From: Polyangiaceae bacterium
GTDB lineage: Bacteria; Myxococcota_A; Polyangia; Polyangiales; Polyangiaceae
Direction: 5' to 3'
NCBI GenBank assembly: GCA_025937835.1
Contig: JAICQO010000012.1
Location: forward strand, 1 to 64,000
Length of the DNA stretch: 64,000 bases
In this document: positions 10,672-19,294 of the stretch, piece after piece
Layout: the number at the start of each line of letters is the position of its first letter
Numbering within the stretch: the stretch's first letter is position 1
The notes under the pieces: model-generated
The model's database searches: none
What the model saw: only the letters and a program-made list of their open reading frames with translations
Told to the model about the DNA's origin: nothing
Program-made: the position numbers and the translations under genes

Positions 10672-12129
10672 GTGGTCTTTTCGAGCCAGATCTTCCTATT
10701 TTATTTCCTGCCCCTGGTGCTGGGGCTGTACTACCTCACGCCGTTTCGCGCGCGCACGCTGCTGATCGCGCTCGCGAGCTACGTGTTTTACGGCTGGGCC
10801 AACCCGCTCTGGGCCGTGATCATGTTCTTCGGCTCGAGCGTGGACTACGTCGCGGGCCGGCTGCTGCTGAGGCTGTCGGGCGTGCCGGACGAGGGCGGGC
10901 TGCCGCCGGTGATCGGGCCCGAGGTACCGCGGACGCGCGCCATGAAGGCCGTGCTCGTGACCTCGATCGTGATGAACCTGTCGCTGCTCGCGGTCTTCAA
11001 ATACACGGGCTTCGTCGCGGAGAACGTCAACGCGCTCGGGCGTGCGCTCGGGCTCGGGCGCGAGCTCTTGCCGGTGCTGCACCTGGTGCTGCCGGTCGGC
11101 ATCTCGTTCTACACGTTCAAGGCCATGAGCTACGTGATCGACGTGTATCGCGGCGAAGCCCGGCCGATGCGCGGGTTCACGGACTACATGTGCTTCGAGG
11201 CGTTCTTTCCGGACCTCGTGGCAGGCCCCATCATCCGCTACGCGGCGATCGAAGAGCAGATGCGCGTGCGCAGCCACACGCTCGACAAGTTCGCGCGCGG
11301 CGTCGCCTTCTTCTCGCTCGGCATGGCCAAGAAGATCCTGCTCGCGAACCCGATGGGCGACATAGCCGACGCCGCGTTCGCGGCTGGTCCGATGCGCGCG
11401 CACGACGCCTGGTTCGGGCTGTTCGGCTATGCGTTCCAGATCTACTTCGATTTCTCGGGCTACTCCGACATGGCCGTCGGGCTCGCGCTGATGCTGGGCT
11501 TCGTGCTGATCCAGAATTTCGACAGCCCCTACCGCGCCGAGAGCATCACCGACTTCTGGCGCCGCTGGCACATCAGCCTGTCCACCTGGCTCCGCGACTA
11601 TCTGTACATACCGCTCGGCGGAAATCGCAAGGGGCCGCTCCGCACCTACGTGAACCTGATGCTCGTGATGCTGCTCGGCGGCCTGTGGCACGGCGCGAGC
11701 TGGAACTTCGTGCTCTGGGGCGCGCTTCACGGCGGCATGTTGGCCGCGGAGCGCGCTGCCGGAAGGGGCGGACTCTACGGGCGCGTGCCGCGCTTCGTCC
11801 GGATCGGCCTGACCTTCGTCGTGGTCTGCCTGGGCTGGGTGTTTTTCCGGGCCGACACGCTCGGGACCTCGCTCGAATACTTTGCTTCACTGTTCGGCGT
11901 GGCCGACGTGAGCGGAGCCTCCGATGCCGTGGCAGGCGTTCTGTATACGCCGTACCACGCCTGCTTGTTCGTCACCGCCGCGGTCGTGGTCTGGGGCATG
12001 CCGACGACCTGGGCTTTCACCGAGCGGCTCTCGCTCCCGCGCGCCACGTCCGCGCTCGCGCTGCTGGGCCTGGCCGTGGTGCTGATGTGGACCCAGACGA
12101 CGAACCCGTTCCTCTACTTCCAGTTCTGA
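10672..12129 (+). CDS. MBOAT-family O-acyltransferase (AlgI-like)
   Basis: Membrane-bound O-acyltransferase that in alginate and related systems passes acetyl groups across the inner membrane to periplasmic SGNH transferases. 485 aa, GTG start, about 11 helices. Family signatures: FYGWANPLWA near 40, SFYTFKAMSYVIDVYRG near 145-161, FSGYSDMAVG near 261, DFWRRWHISLSTWLRDYLYI around 294-313, and the catalytic region LGGLWHGASW with His340 plus His353 in ALHGG. It is followed after 7 nt by an AlgJ-like gene, the standard MBOAT/SGNH pairing. Confidence 0.95.
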   Translation: MVFSSQIFLFYFLPLVLGLYYLTPFRARTLLIALASYVFYGWANPLWAVIMFFGSSVDYVAGRLLLRLSGVPDEGGLPPVIGPEVPRTRAMKAVLVTSIVMNLSLLAVFKYTGFVAENVNALGRALGLGRELLPVLHLVLPVGISFYTFKAMSYVIDVYRGEARPMRGFTDYMCFEAFFPDLVAGPIIRYAAIEEQMRVRSHTLDKFARGVAFFSLGMAKKILLANPMGDIADAAFAAGPMRAHDAWFGLFGYAFQIYFDFSGYSDMAVGLALMLGFVLIQNFDSPYRAESITDFWRRWHISLSTWLRDYLYIPLGGNRKGPLRTYVNLMLVMLLGGLWHGASWNFVLWGALHGGMLAAERAAGRGGLYGRVPRFVRIGLTFVVVCLGWVFFRADTLGTSLEYFASLFGVADVSGASDAVAGVLYTPYHACLFVTAAVVVWGMPTTWAFTERLSLPRATSALALLGLAVVLMWTQTTNPFLYFQF

Positions 12130-12136
12130 GGATCGC

Positions 12137-13453
12137 ATGAGCCGCCACGCTACCCAGGATCCGAGCACGCCGATCGCCGCGCACGTGGCCGGCCGCGGCG
12201 GGCCCACCGATCCCTCGCACGACGAGCGACTGCGGCGCGGGATCTTGTACACCGACGTGCGGCCGGGCGTCGCGCTGCTGCTCGTGGCGGCCTTCCTCGC
12301 GCTGATCGCGGCCATGCCGCTGCTCCAGCTCGGGCTCGAGAAAGCCAACGACGAGGAGCCGCTAATCCTCGGGCTCTTCGAGCACCTGCCGACCAACGAG
12401 CGGCTGCGGCAATTCGAGGACAGCCTCGAAGAGACCTCTTACGCGAAGAGCTACGTGCAGCCGAGGGCCCAGGCGCTGCTGACACGGTTCGGGCGCGCCG
12501 GCAACAAGAAGGCGGCGGTGGGCCACGAGGGCTTGCTCTACTACGTGCCGGGCATCACGCATGTCGCGGGCCCGGGCTTTCTGAGCTCGCACGCGATCGA
12601 CGGCCGCGAGCGCGGCGCGCGGCTCCGCGGCGGAGAGGTCCCGGCGGCCGATCCGCGGCCCGCGATCTTCGAATTTCGAGAGATGCTCGCCTCTCGCGGG
12701 ATCGAGCTCGTGCTGTTCCCGGTGCCGGACAAGGCGATGGTCGAGCCTCAGGGCCTGCACGCTCGCGAGGCTTCCCGGGTCGGCGCGCCGATCGCGAACA
12801 ACCCGGATTTCAGCGAGTTCGTCGGCGAGCTCCAGGCGCGGGGCGTGCGTGTGTTCGACCCCACTCCGAAAGTCCGCGCCGGCGAGCGCCGCTTCCTGCT
12901 GCAGGACACGCACTGGAACCCGCGCTGGATGGAGCAGGTCGCGCGGGAGCTCGCAGCCTTCGTCGCGCCCTCGCTGCCAGCCGCCCCTCTGCCGGGGTGG
13001 AAGCGCGTCGCCACCCGTGTCGAGCGCCTCGGCGACATCACGGACATGCTGAAGCTGCCTGAGCAACAGACTCTGTTCGCTGCCGAGTCGGTCACGCTCC
13101 AGACCGTGAAGAACGAGGACGACACGCTCTGGGAACCCGATCCGAAGTCCGACGTGCTGCTGCTGGGGGATAGCTTCACCAACGTCTTCTCGCTCGACTA
13201 CATGGGCTGGGGCGAGAGCGCCGGGCTCGCGCCGCAGCTGGCCTTCGCGCTCGGCCGCGGAATCGACGTCCTGGCGCAGAACGACGCGGGTGCGCACGCG
13301 ACCCGCAAGGCGCTCGAGAGCGAGCTCCGTGCGGGCGAAGCCCGGCTAGCGGGGAAAAAGCTCGTGATCTGGGAGTTTGCCGCGCGCGAGCTGTCGGTCG
13401 GCGATTGGAAGCACATCGACTGGTCGTTCGCTCGGCAGGGGGCCATGCCGTGA
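12137..13453 (+). CDS. AlgJ/AlgX-like SGNH O-acetyltransferase, membrane-anchored
   Basis: 438 aa type-II-like protein: basic cytoplasmic N-terminus, one helix at about 44-64, then a periplasmic SGNH domain of the alginate O-acetyltransferase class. The putative triad is visible: Asp257 and His259 in LLQDTHWN and Ser346 in LLLGDSFTN. The N-terminal part of the domain has GHEGLLYY, the usual entry motif of this class. It is predicted to take acetyl from the MBOAT partner and transfer it to a polysaccharide. Its TGA overlaps the GTG of the next gene (GTGA). Confidence 0.9.
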   Translation: MSRHATQDPSTPIAAHVAGRGGPTDPSHDERLRRGILYTDVRPGVALLLVAAFLALIAAMPLLQLGLEKANDEEPLILGLFEHLPTNERLRQFEDSLEETSYAKSYVQPRAQALLTRFGRAGNKKAAVGHEGLLYYVPGITHVAGPGFLSSHAIDGRERGARLRGGEVPAADPRPAIFEFREMLASRGIELVLFPVPDKAMVEPQGLHAREASRVGAPIANNPDFSEFVGELQARGVRVFDPTPKVRAGERRFLLQDTHWNPRWMEQVARELAAFVAPSLPAAPLPGWKRVATRVERLGDITDMLKLPEQQTLFAAESVTLQTVKNEDDTLWEPDPKSDVLLLGDSFTNVFSLDYMGWGESAGLAPQLAFALGRGIDVLAQNDAGAHATRKALESELRAGEARLAGKKLVIWEFAARELSVGDWKHIDWSFARQGAMP

Positions 13454-14409
13454 CCTCGTGGGTGCTCGTCACCGGCGCGGGCGGCGTGCTCGGGGAGCGG
13501 CTCGTGCGCGGCCTTCTCGGGCGAGGTTACCGCGTGCGCGGCCTGGTCCTGCCGTCGGACCCGGCTCGGGCGCGCCTCGAAGCGCTCGGCGCCGAGGTCG
13601 TCGAGGGGGACGTCTCGCGCGCGGACACGCTGCGCGGCGTCGCGACGGGCGTCGATACCGTGTTCCAACTCGCCGCGGTGATTCTTTCTCCCGAGCCGAG
13701 CGTGTTCCCGCGCGTGAACCGCGACGGCACGGCGAACGTGCTGAACGAAGCGCGAACCGCCGGCGTGTCGCATTTCATCTACGTCTCTTCGGCATCGGTC
13801 ACGTATCCCAAGCTCACACCGTACGCCCAGTCGAAGCTCGAGGCGGAAGAGCTGGTGCGTCGCGAGTCGGCCCTGGCCTGGACCATCGTTCGCCCGACGC
13901 TCGTGTACGACGAGCACGGGGGGCAAGAGTTCGTGCTCTTCCGGGAATACCTCGAGCGCTGGCCGTTGGTGTTCTTCATCGGCGACGGCAAGGCCAAGAA
14001 GCGCCCGGTGCTGAGTGACGATCTGGTAACCGGGCTGCTGGCGCTGCCGGACGCCGAGGTCAGCCACGGCAAGGTCTACAATTTCAGCGGCGGCGAGTCG
14101 ATTTGCATGCGTGAGCTCGCCGAGCTCATGCTGCTCCATCGCGGGATGCGCCGGCGCTTCGTGCACGTCCCCGTGCCGCTGTGCCGCGCGCTCGCATGGC
14201 TGCTCGGCGCCGTGCAGCGGCGACCGCTGCTCACCCCGAGCTCGATCGCCGGCATCGTCCACGACGCCGACCTCGATCCGTCCGAGGCGACGCGCGAGCT
14301 CGGGTACCGGCCGCTCGGGGTACGCGCGGGTTTCGCGCGCTGTTTTCCATTGGTCGAGGGCCGCCGAGCCGCAGCCCTCGTCCGCGACATCCAAAGGAAC
14401 GAAGCATGA
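13450..14409 (+). CDS. NAD(P)-dependent epimerase/dehydratase (extended SDR)
   Basis: 319 aa, GTG start in a 4-nt overlap; an upstream in-frame ATG (13405) would lie inside the previous gene and precede the Rossmann strand, so it is not used. Nucleotide-binding TGAGGVLG (10-17 region), DVFQLAA-type strand, active-site Ser in YVSSAS and YAQSK as the YxxxK pair. It resembles nucleoside-sugar epimerases and 3-beta-HSD-like SDRs. The substrate is unknown; the neighbours argue for a nucleotide- or lipid-linked sugar. The next gene overlaps its stop (ATGA). Confidence 0.86.
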   Translation: MTSWVLVTGAGGVLGERLVRGLLGRGYRVRGLVLPSDPARARLEALGAEVVEGDVSRADTLRGVATGVDTVFQLAAVILSPEPSVFPRVNRDGTANVLNEARTAGVSHFIYVSSASVTYPKLTPYAQSKLEAEELVRRESALAWTIVRPTLVYDEHGGQEFVLFREYLERWPLVFFIGDGKAKKRPVLSDDLVTGLLALPDAEVSHGKVYNFSGGESICMRELAELMLLHRGMRRRFVHVPVPLCRALAWLLGAVQRRPLLTPSSIAGIVHDADLDPSEATRELGYRPLGVRAGFARCFPLVEGRRAAALVRDIQRNEA

Positions 14410-15440
14410 ACCACGATTTTCTCGGCAAAGGGCTGCTCCTCGCTTTCGCTCTCGGCAGCCTCGCGGGCTGCGGTGCCCTGTCCGGCGCACCGCCGAAGGG
14501 CTCCGAGGAAGCGCCCGAGCAAGAAGAAGCCGCGGCGATGCGCGCGATCGGAGCCAAGGTCCCCGGCACCATCGTCTGGTCGAGCTCGCGCATCGGGAAT
14601 CACGACCTGTTCACGATGAAGACCGACGGCACCGACGTGACAGCGATCACCAAGGGCGACGAGGTCGACTGGTTCCCGCGCTTCTCCCCCGACGGCTCGA
14701 AGATCCTGTTCTCGCGCAGCAAGAAGGGCTGGGTCAGCGAGCGGGACGCGAACGACAGCGACAAGTGGGACGTCTACACGGTGAACCCGGACGGCTCGGA
14801 GCTCGTGAAATGGGCCGAGAACGCCAGCTGGGCGAGCTGGGTCTCGAACGACGAGATCGTGTTCGTCCGCGGCAGCAAGATCCTGCGCAAGAAGGGCACG
14901 GACGGAGCAGAGACGGAGCTGATGGACGGCAAGGGCGTCTCGGAGCTCGACGGCGCGCTGTTGCAGCAACCGGGCCTGTCCGCAGACGGAAAGTTCATCG
15001 CGATCACGCTGCGCGGCTCGATGCGCGAGACCGGCATCTGGGACATCGAGAAGAAGACCTGGACCAAGACCGGCCTCGGCTGTCAGGTCGCCTGGACCCC
15101 GGACGGCTCGGAAATTTACTGGGTGAACCCGAGCGGAAACGGCGGCAGTGAGGTGTTTCGCATGCCGATCGCGGACGGCAAACCTCAAAAAGAGCTCTCC
15201 GACGACGAGCTCGCGTTCATGGACCTGCCCGGGCGTCGTTCGCACGAGTACTTCCCGCAGCTCTCGGCGGACGGCAAATGGCTGGTGTGGGGGGCTACGC
15301 AGCGCGGCCACGACCACGACATCGCCGATTACGAAATTTATCTGTGGGAGGTCGGGACGCCGGCCGAGCGCGCGGTGCGGCTCAGCTACCACTCCGGGAA
15401 CGACCGCTGGCCGGATCTCTTCATCTCGGGCGCTCGATGA
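14406..15440 (+). CDS. PD40/TolB-like beta-propeller lipoprotein
   Basis: 344 aa with signal LAFALGSLAGC (lipobox LAGC) followed by a short acidic linker. The rest is a set of WD40-like PD40 blades, seen as repeated motifs such as RFSPDGSKILFSR, NPDGSELV, LSADGKFIAI, TPDGSEIYWV and LSADGKWLVW. Such propellers bind proteins or glycans in the periplasm. No enzymatic motif seen. Coupled to both neighbours through ATGA overlaps, which ties it to the glycan enzymes; it may be a scaffold. Confidence 0.85.
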   Translation: MNHDFLGKGLLLAFALGSLAGCGALSGAPPKGSEEAPEQEEAAAMRAIGAKVPGTIVWSSSRIGNHDLFTMKTDGTDVTAITKGDEVDWFPRFSPDGSKILFSRSKKGWVSERDANDSDKWDVYTVNPDGSELVKWAENASWASWVSNDEIVFVRGSKILRKKGTDGAETELMDGKGVSELDGALLQQPGLSADGKFIAITLRGSMRETGIWDIEKKTWTKTGLGCQVAWTPDGSEIYWVNPSGNGGSEVFRMPIADGKPQKELSDDELAFMDLPGRRSHEYFPQLSADGKWLVWGATQRGHDHDIADYEIYLWEVGTPAERAVRLSYHSGNDRWPDLFISGAR

Positions 15441-16540
15441 GCTCCGCCACGCCGCGACGGATCGCCGTGCTCGGCGCGGGCGGGTTCATCGGCTCGCACC
15501 TCGTACCGGCGCTGCTCGCTCGCTTCGATTGCTCGGTCGAGGCCATCGACACGGACCTGTCCAAGCTCGGCGCGCACGATCCGCGGCTCCAGCGCCGCCT
15601 GTCTCGCATTCAGGAGCCGGGCCTGATCGACGACGTCGCGCGCCGCTCTGACCTGATCGTCTCGCTGACGGCGCTGTGCACGCCGGCGCTCTACAACACC
15701 GATCCGCTGGCGGTGATCGACGCCAGCTACAACGATCTGGTCCCGGTCGTCCAGAGCGCCGCCCGCGAGCGGGCGCGGCTCATCCACCTCTCCACCTGTG
15801 AGGTCTACGGGCGCCGGGCGCTCGATCTCGAGGGACGCGCCATGGAGCGCATGAGCGAGCACGAGACCGCGCTGTTTCTCGGTCCGGTCGATCGCGAACG
15901 CTGGACCTACGCCTGCGCGAAGCAGCTGCTCGAGCGTGTGATCTGGGCCTACGGCTCGCGCGGTGAGCTCGATTTCACGATCGTGCGGCCGTTCAACGTG
16001 GTCGGGGCTCGCATGGACTTCTTGCCGGGCATCGACGGGATCGGTGTACCGCGGGTGCTGGCCTCGTTCATGAACGCGTTGCTCCGGGACCAGCCGCTCG
16101 AGTTGGTGGATGGCGGCCGGCAGCGCCGCTCCTTCATCGCCGTCGAGGAGTTCGTCGAGGGGGTGGTGCGGATCGTGGCGCGGCCTGAGGTCGCGAACGG
16201 TCGTATTTTCAACCTCGGCAACCCTCGGAACGACGTCAGCATCCGCACGCTCGCCGAGGAGCTCGCGAGCGCCTACCGCGCCCGCGAACCCGGGGCACGC
16301 TTCGCGGGGTTCCGCGAGGTGAGCGCCGAAAGCTTTTACGGCCCGGGTTACGACGACACGAGCGAGCGCATCCCCGAGCTCAGCCAGGCCGAAGCGCTGC
16401 TCGAGTTCCGGCCCAGCGTGACGCTCTCGGAGATGCTGCCCGGCATCATCGACGACTACGTGCGGCGCTATGCCCCGCGGATCGCCCTCGCCAGCGCCGA
16501 CGCCGCGCCGGCGCCGCAGAGGGAGGCAGTGCTCGCGTGA
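15437..16540 (+). CDS. ArnA-like NAD-dependent UDP-sugar decarboxylase/epimerase
   Basis: 367 aa extended SDR most like the dehydrogenase/decarboxylase domain of ArnA (UDP-glucuronate C-4'' decarboxylase). Features: GAGGFIGSHL near 13-22, STCEVYG, RWTYACAKQLLERVIWAYG containing the Tyr-x3-Lys pair, RPFNVVGARMD, and near the C-terminus SERIPEL, whose Arg aligns with the ArnA catalytic Arg region. The active-site Ser of the ArnA STSEVYG motif is Cys here while the Glu is kept. The formyltransferase domain of ArnA is absent. Start chosen at the ATGA overlap. A UDP-pentose or 4-keto-pentose product is inference. Confidence 0.86.
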   Translation: MSSATPRRIAVLGAGGFIGSHLVPALLARFDCSVEAIDTDLSKLGAHDPRLQRRLSRIQEPGLIDDVARRSDLIVSLTALCTPALYNTDPLAVIDASYNDLVPVVQSAARERARLIHLSTCEVYGRRALDLEGRAMERMSEHETALFLGPVDRERWTYACAKQLLERVIWAYGSRGELDFTIVRPFNVVGARMDFLPGIDGIGVPRVLASFMNALLRDQPLELVDGGRQRRSFIAVEEFVEGVVRIVARPEVANGRIFNLGNPRNDVSIRTLAEELASAYRAREPGARFAGFREVSAESFYGPGYDDTSERIPELSQAEALLEFRPSVTLSEMLPGIIDDYVRRYAPRIALASADAAPAPQREAVLA

Positions 16541-17259
16541 GCCTCGCGATCGTCCTCCCGGCCTTCGATGCGGAGCGCCACCTCGGCCAGGTGCTCGACC
16601 GCATCGCGCAGACGGCGTTGCCCGAGCTGTCGGCGATGATCGTGGTGGACGACGGCAGCCACGACGGCACGCGCGCTCTGGCCGAAGCTCGCGCCCGAGC
16701 CGACTCGCGGCTCGAGCTCGTGGTGCGCCCGCGGAACGGCGGCTACGGCGCCGCGATGAAGGACGGGCTCACGCGCGCCCGCGAGCGCGGCGCCCAGCAC
16801 GTCGCCTGTGTGCACGCCGATGGCCAATACAGCCCCGAGGCCCTGCCGCGGCTGCTCTCGATCCTGCGAGACCAGCAGCTCGATCTACTCCAGGGCTCGC
16901 GCATCGCCGGCGGAGGCGCGCTGTCCGGCGGGATGCCCCTTTACAAGCTCGTCGGCAACGCCCTGCTCAATCGCCTCGAAAATCTCACGTTGGGGCTCGG
17001 ATTCAGCGACTACCACAGCGGGTACCTCGTCTACGGCCCACGCGCCCTGTCGACGCTGCCCTTCCGGAGCTTGTCGGACAGCTTCGACTTCGATCTGGAG
17101 GTGCTGGCCTCTGCGCGCGCGCGCGGCCTCGCGGTCGCCGAAGCGCCGATCCCGACGCACTACGGCGACGAAGTCTCCCACCTGAACCCGCTCGGTTACG
17201 GCCTGCGCGTGCTGCGCGTCCTCTACAACTATCGCCGAGGCTCGTATGATCCGATTTGA
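16537..17259 (+). CDS. Family 2 glycosyltransferase (polyprenyl-phosphate sugar synthase type)
   Basis: 240 aa GT-A fold enzyme: IVLPAFDAERHL at the start, VVDDGSHDGT near 30-40, NGGYGAAMKDG near 68-78 and the metal-binding HADGQYSPE near 92-100, followed by LLQGSRIAGG. This pattern matches dolichyl/undecaprenyl-phosphate mannose or ArnC-type synthases, but without the C-terminal membrane helices. It probably makes a lipid-linked monosaccharide at the inner membrane. GTG start overlaps the ArnA-like gene stop; the next gene starts 14 nt before its end. Confidence 0.9.
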   Translation: MSLAIVLPAFDAERHLGQVLDRIAQTALPELSAMIVVDDGSHDGTRALAEARARADSRLELVVRPRNGGYGAAMKDGLTRARERGAQHVACVHADGQYSPEALPRLLSILRDQQLDLLQGSRIAGGGALSGGMPLYKLVGNALLNRLENLTLGLGFSDYHSGYLVYGPRALSTLPFRSLSDSFDFDLEVLASARARGLAVAEAPIPTHYGDEVSHLNPLGYGLRVLRVLYNYRRGSYDPI

Positions 17260-19294
17260 GCGCACCGCCGCTGCATTGGTCCTGTCGTGTGTGGGGCTCG
17301 CGCTCTCCTGCGGGCGGGGCAACGCGCGTTTCCCATGGCCGGCCGAGGCGAACACCCTGCCGAGTGAGCACGCCGAGGTCAGCACCCTGAATCCGGGCTA
17401 CTCGCGGCTGAAATCCCGCGTCCTCGTGCGCGAGGTAAAAAAGCCGACGCGCGCCGCGCTCGACTACGCAGCCTACCACCAGAATTTCATGATCTCGGAT
17501 CCCGAGCCCGAGGGTCTGGCCGAGGCCACGCAACCCCCGGACGTGGCCAGGCCGTTCGATGGAGCCGTAGACCAGAAGACAATGACGCCGGACCTCCAAG
17601 CCACGCCGCTGAGCGAGGCGGAACGAGGTCGGCCGCTGTCGGTCGCGCCGCTGCTCGAGTACCTCGCCGCCTCGAAAGTCGAGGGCGTCGACGCCCTCGA
17701 GGAGCTCGCGAGCAGCGTTCGCGAAGAGTCGTGGGGTCTGCCGACGCAGCCCGGAGTCATGACCCAGAGCGCGAGCGAGCTGTATCTGCACGAGGCGGGG
17801 AACGCCCCGCCCGAGCTGTGGCTGAAGATCGAGTTTCAGCCCTGGTTTCAGGGCCTCGGGCGCTTGCCCGACCAGGACGGCGATGGTTTTCCCGAGGTCT
17901 ACGCGCGCGCGAGCCAGGCCTCGCTCACGCCGGAGCTAATCGGAGCAATCCGCGACGACTACGCCGGCAAGCTGCTCGGTCCGGAAGAGGTGAAGAGCTG
18001 GGCGAACCGCCTGGCTTCGTACTGGTACCCCTCGTTCAACACCGATCTGGTTCCGCCCTCTGCCACGTTCCCGGACGCGAGCACCGAGCCCGAGATCAAG
18101 GCCGAGCTCGAAGGCCGAGTCTACGAGAAGCCGACGATCGTAATGCGCGGCAAGCCGCAGGGCGTGCCGACCTACGCGGTCTTTTTGGTGCGTGAGGCCG
18201 GCGCGGCCGGCAGCGCAGGCGACAGCAAGGACCAGAACCAGAAGCCCCTGGCTCTCCCCAAAACCAAGCCGAGCCCCTCTGCGGCCGCGCTGCGGCCCGT
18301 GCTCGAGGCGGAGGTGGCGGCGCATGGCGGTTCGTACGAAGCCTGGGCCAAGGAGCTGGCGCCGCTCCACGAGCGGATCCGCGAGCGCCTCCGCAAGACC
18401 CCGAAAGCCGTGAAGGCGCTCGAGGGCAACGACGGGTTCTTGTTCTTCAGGCAGAGCCTCTCGTTCGTGGTGAGCGGAGACATCGAGCGCCAGCGCCGCG
18501 GCAAGAACCCGATGCCCGTGATCGTCGAGTTCAAGCGAGAGCTCGAGGCCCGCGGCGTGGATTTTCTGTTCGTGCCCGTGCCGACCAAGGCCGAGGTCTT
18601 CCCGGATCGCCTGGACGAGGCCGGCAAGGCCCTCGTCGGCAAGCCGATTCAGCCTTATTTCCGCAAGTTCCTCGCGAGTTTGTCAGCGGCCGGCGTCGAG
18701 GTCGTGGATCTGCTGCCGGCATTCCTCGCCGCCCGCCGCGAAAAGGCGAGCGGGCTCGAGCCCATCTACCAACGCCAGGACACCCACTGGACCGACCGCG
18801 GTCTGCGGATGGCGGCAGAGCTGCTCGCGACGCGCCTGAAGAAGTACCCGTGGTACACGGCGCTCGGGCCCCACGCCCGCCGCTACTCCGTGAAGGAGAC
18901 CTCGTTCGAGCGCTTCGGCGATCTGCACTCGCGGCTACCCGAAGCCAGAAAGAGCAAGTACCAGCCGGAGAAGCTGCGCGCCGAGCAAGTGCTCGCGCCG
19001 GGCGGCGGCTTCTACGAGGACGACGAGCAGAGCCCGATCGTGGTCCTCGGTGACAGCTACACGGGCGTCTATCAGCTGATGGACGCCGAACACGCCGGGC
19101 TGTCGGCTCACCTCGCCCGAGCCGTCGGCTACCCGGCGGACCTGGTGATGAGCTATGGCGGCGGCCCGAACGTGCGCAACAAGCTGCTCCGCCGGGGCAA
19201 GGAAGCGCTCGAGACCAAGCGGCTCGTGATCTGGGTGATGACGGCGCGCGATCTGTACGACTACTGGGAAGATTGGGAGCCGCTCGGGCCGTGA
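17246..19294 (+). CDS. Large AlgX/AlgJ-like SGNH lipoprotein with long N-terminal extension
   Basis: 682 aa. N-terminal signal with lipobox-like ALSC (Cys22). Residues about 25-385 are not recognisable as a known domain; a stretch near 320-345 is Lys/Pro rich. The C-terminal SGNH domain begins at GNDGFLFF and holds the predicted triad Asp512 and His514 in QRQDTHW and Ser604 in VLGDSYTG. It is the second protein of this class in the locus, as AlgX is to AlgJ. The extension could bind the polymer. Overlaps upstream by 14 nt and downstream by 4 nt. Confidence 0.87.
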   Translation: MIRFERTAAALVLSCVGLALSCGRGNARFPWPAEANTLPSEHAEVSTLNPGYSRLKSRVLVREVKKPTRAALDYAAYHQNFMISDPEPEGLAEATQPPDVARPFDGAVDQKTMTPDLQATPLSEAERGRPLSVAPLLEYLAASKVEGVDALEELASSVREESWGLPTQPGVMTQSASELYLHEAGNAPPELWLKIEFQPWFQGLGRLPDQDGDGFPEVYARASQASLTPELIGAIRDDYAGKLLGPEEVKSWANRLASYWYPSFNTDLVPPSATFPDASTEPEIKAELEGRVYEKPTIVMRGKPQGVPTYAVFLVREAGAAGSAGDSKDQNQKPLALPKTKPSPSAAALRPVLEAEVAAHGGSYEAWAKELAPLHERIRERLRKTPKAVKALEGNDGFLFFRQSLSFVVSGDIERQRRGKNPMPVIVEFKRELEARGVDFLFVPVPTKAEVFPDRLDEAGKALVGKPIQPYFRKFLASLSAAGVEVVDLLPAFLAARREKASGLEPIYQRQDTHWTDRGLRMAAELLATRLKKYPWYTALGPHARRYSVKETSFERFGDLHSRLPEARKSKYQPEKLRAEQVLAPGGGFYEDDEQSPIVVLGDSYTGVYQLMDAEHAGLSAHLARAVGYPADLVMSYGGGPNVRNKLLRRGKEALETKRLVIWVMTARDLYDYWEDWEPLGP

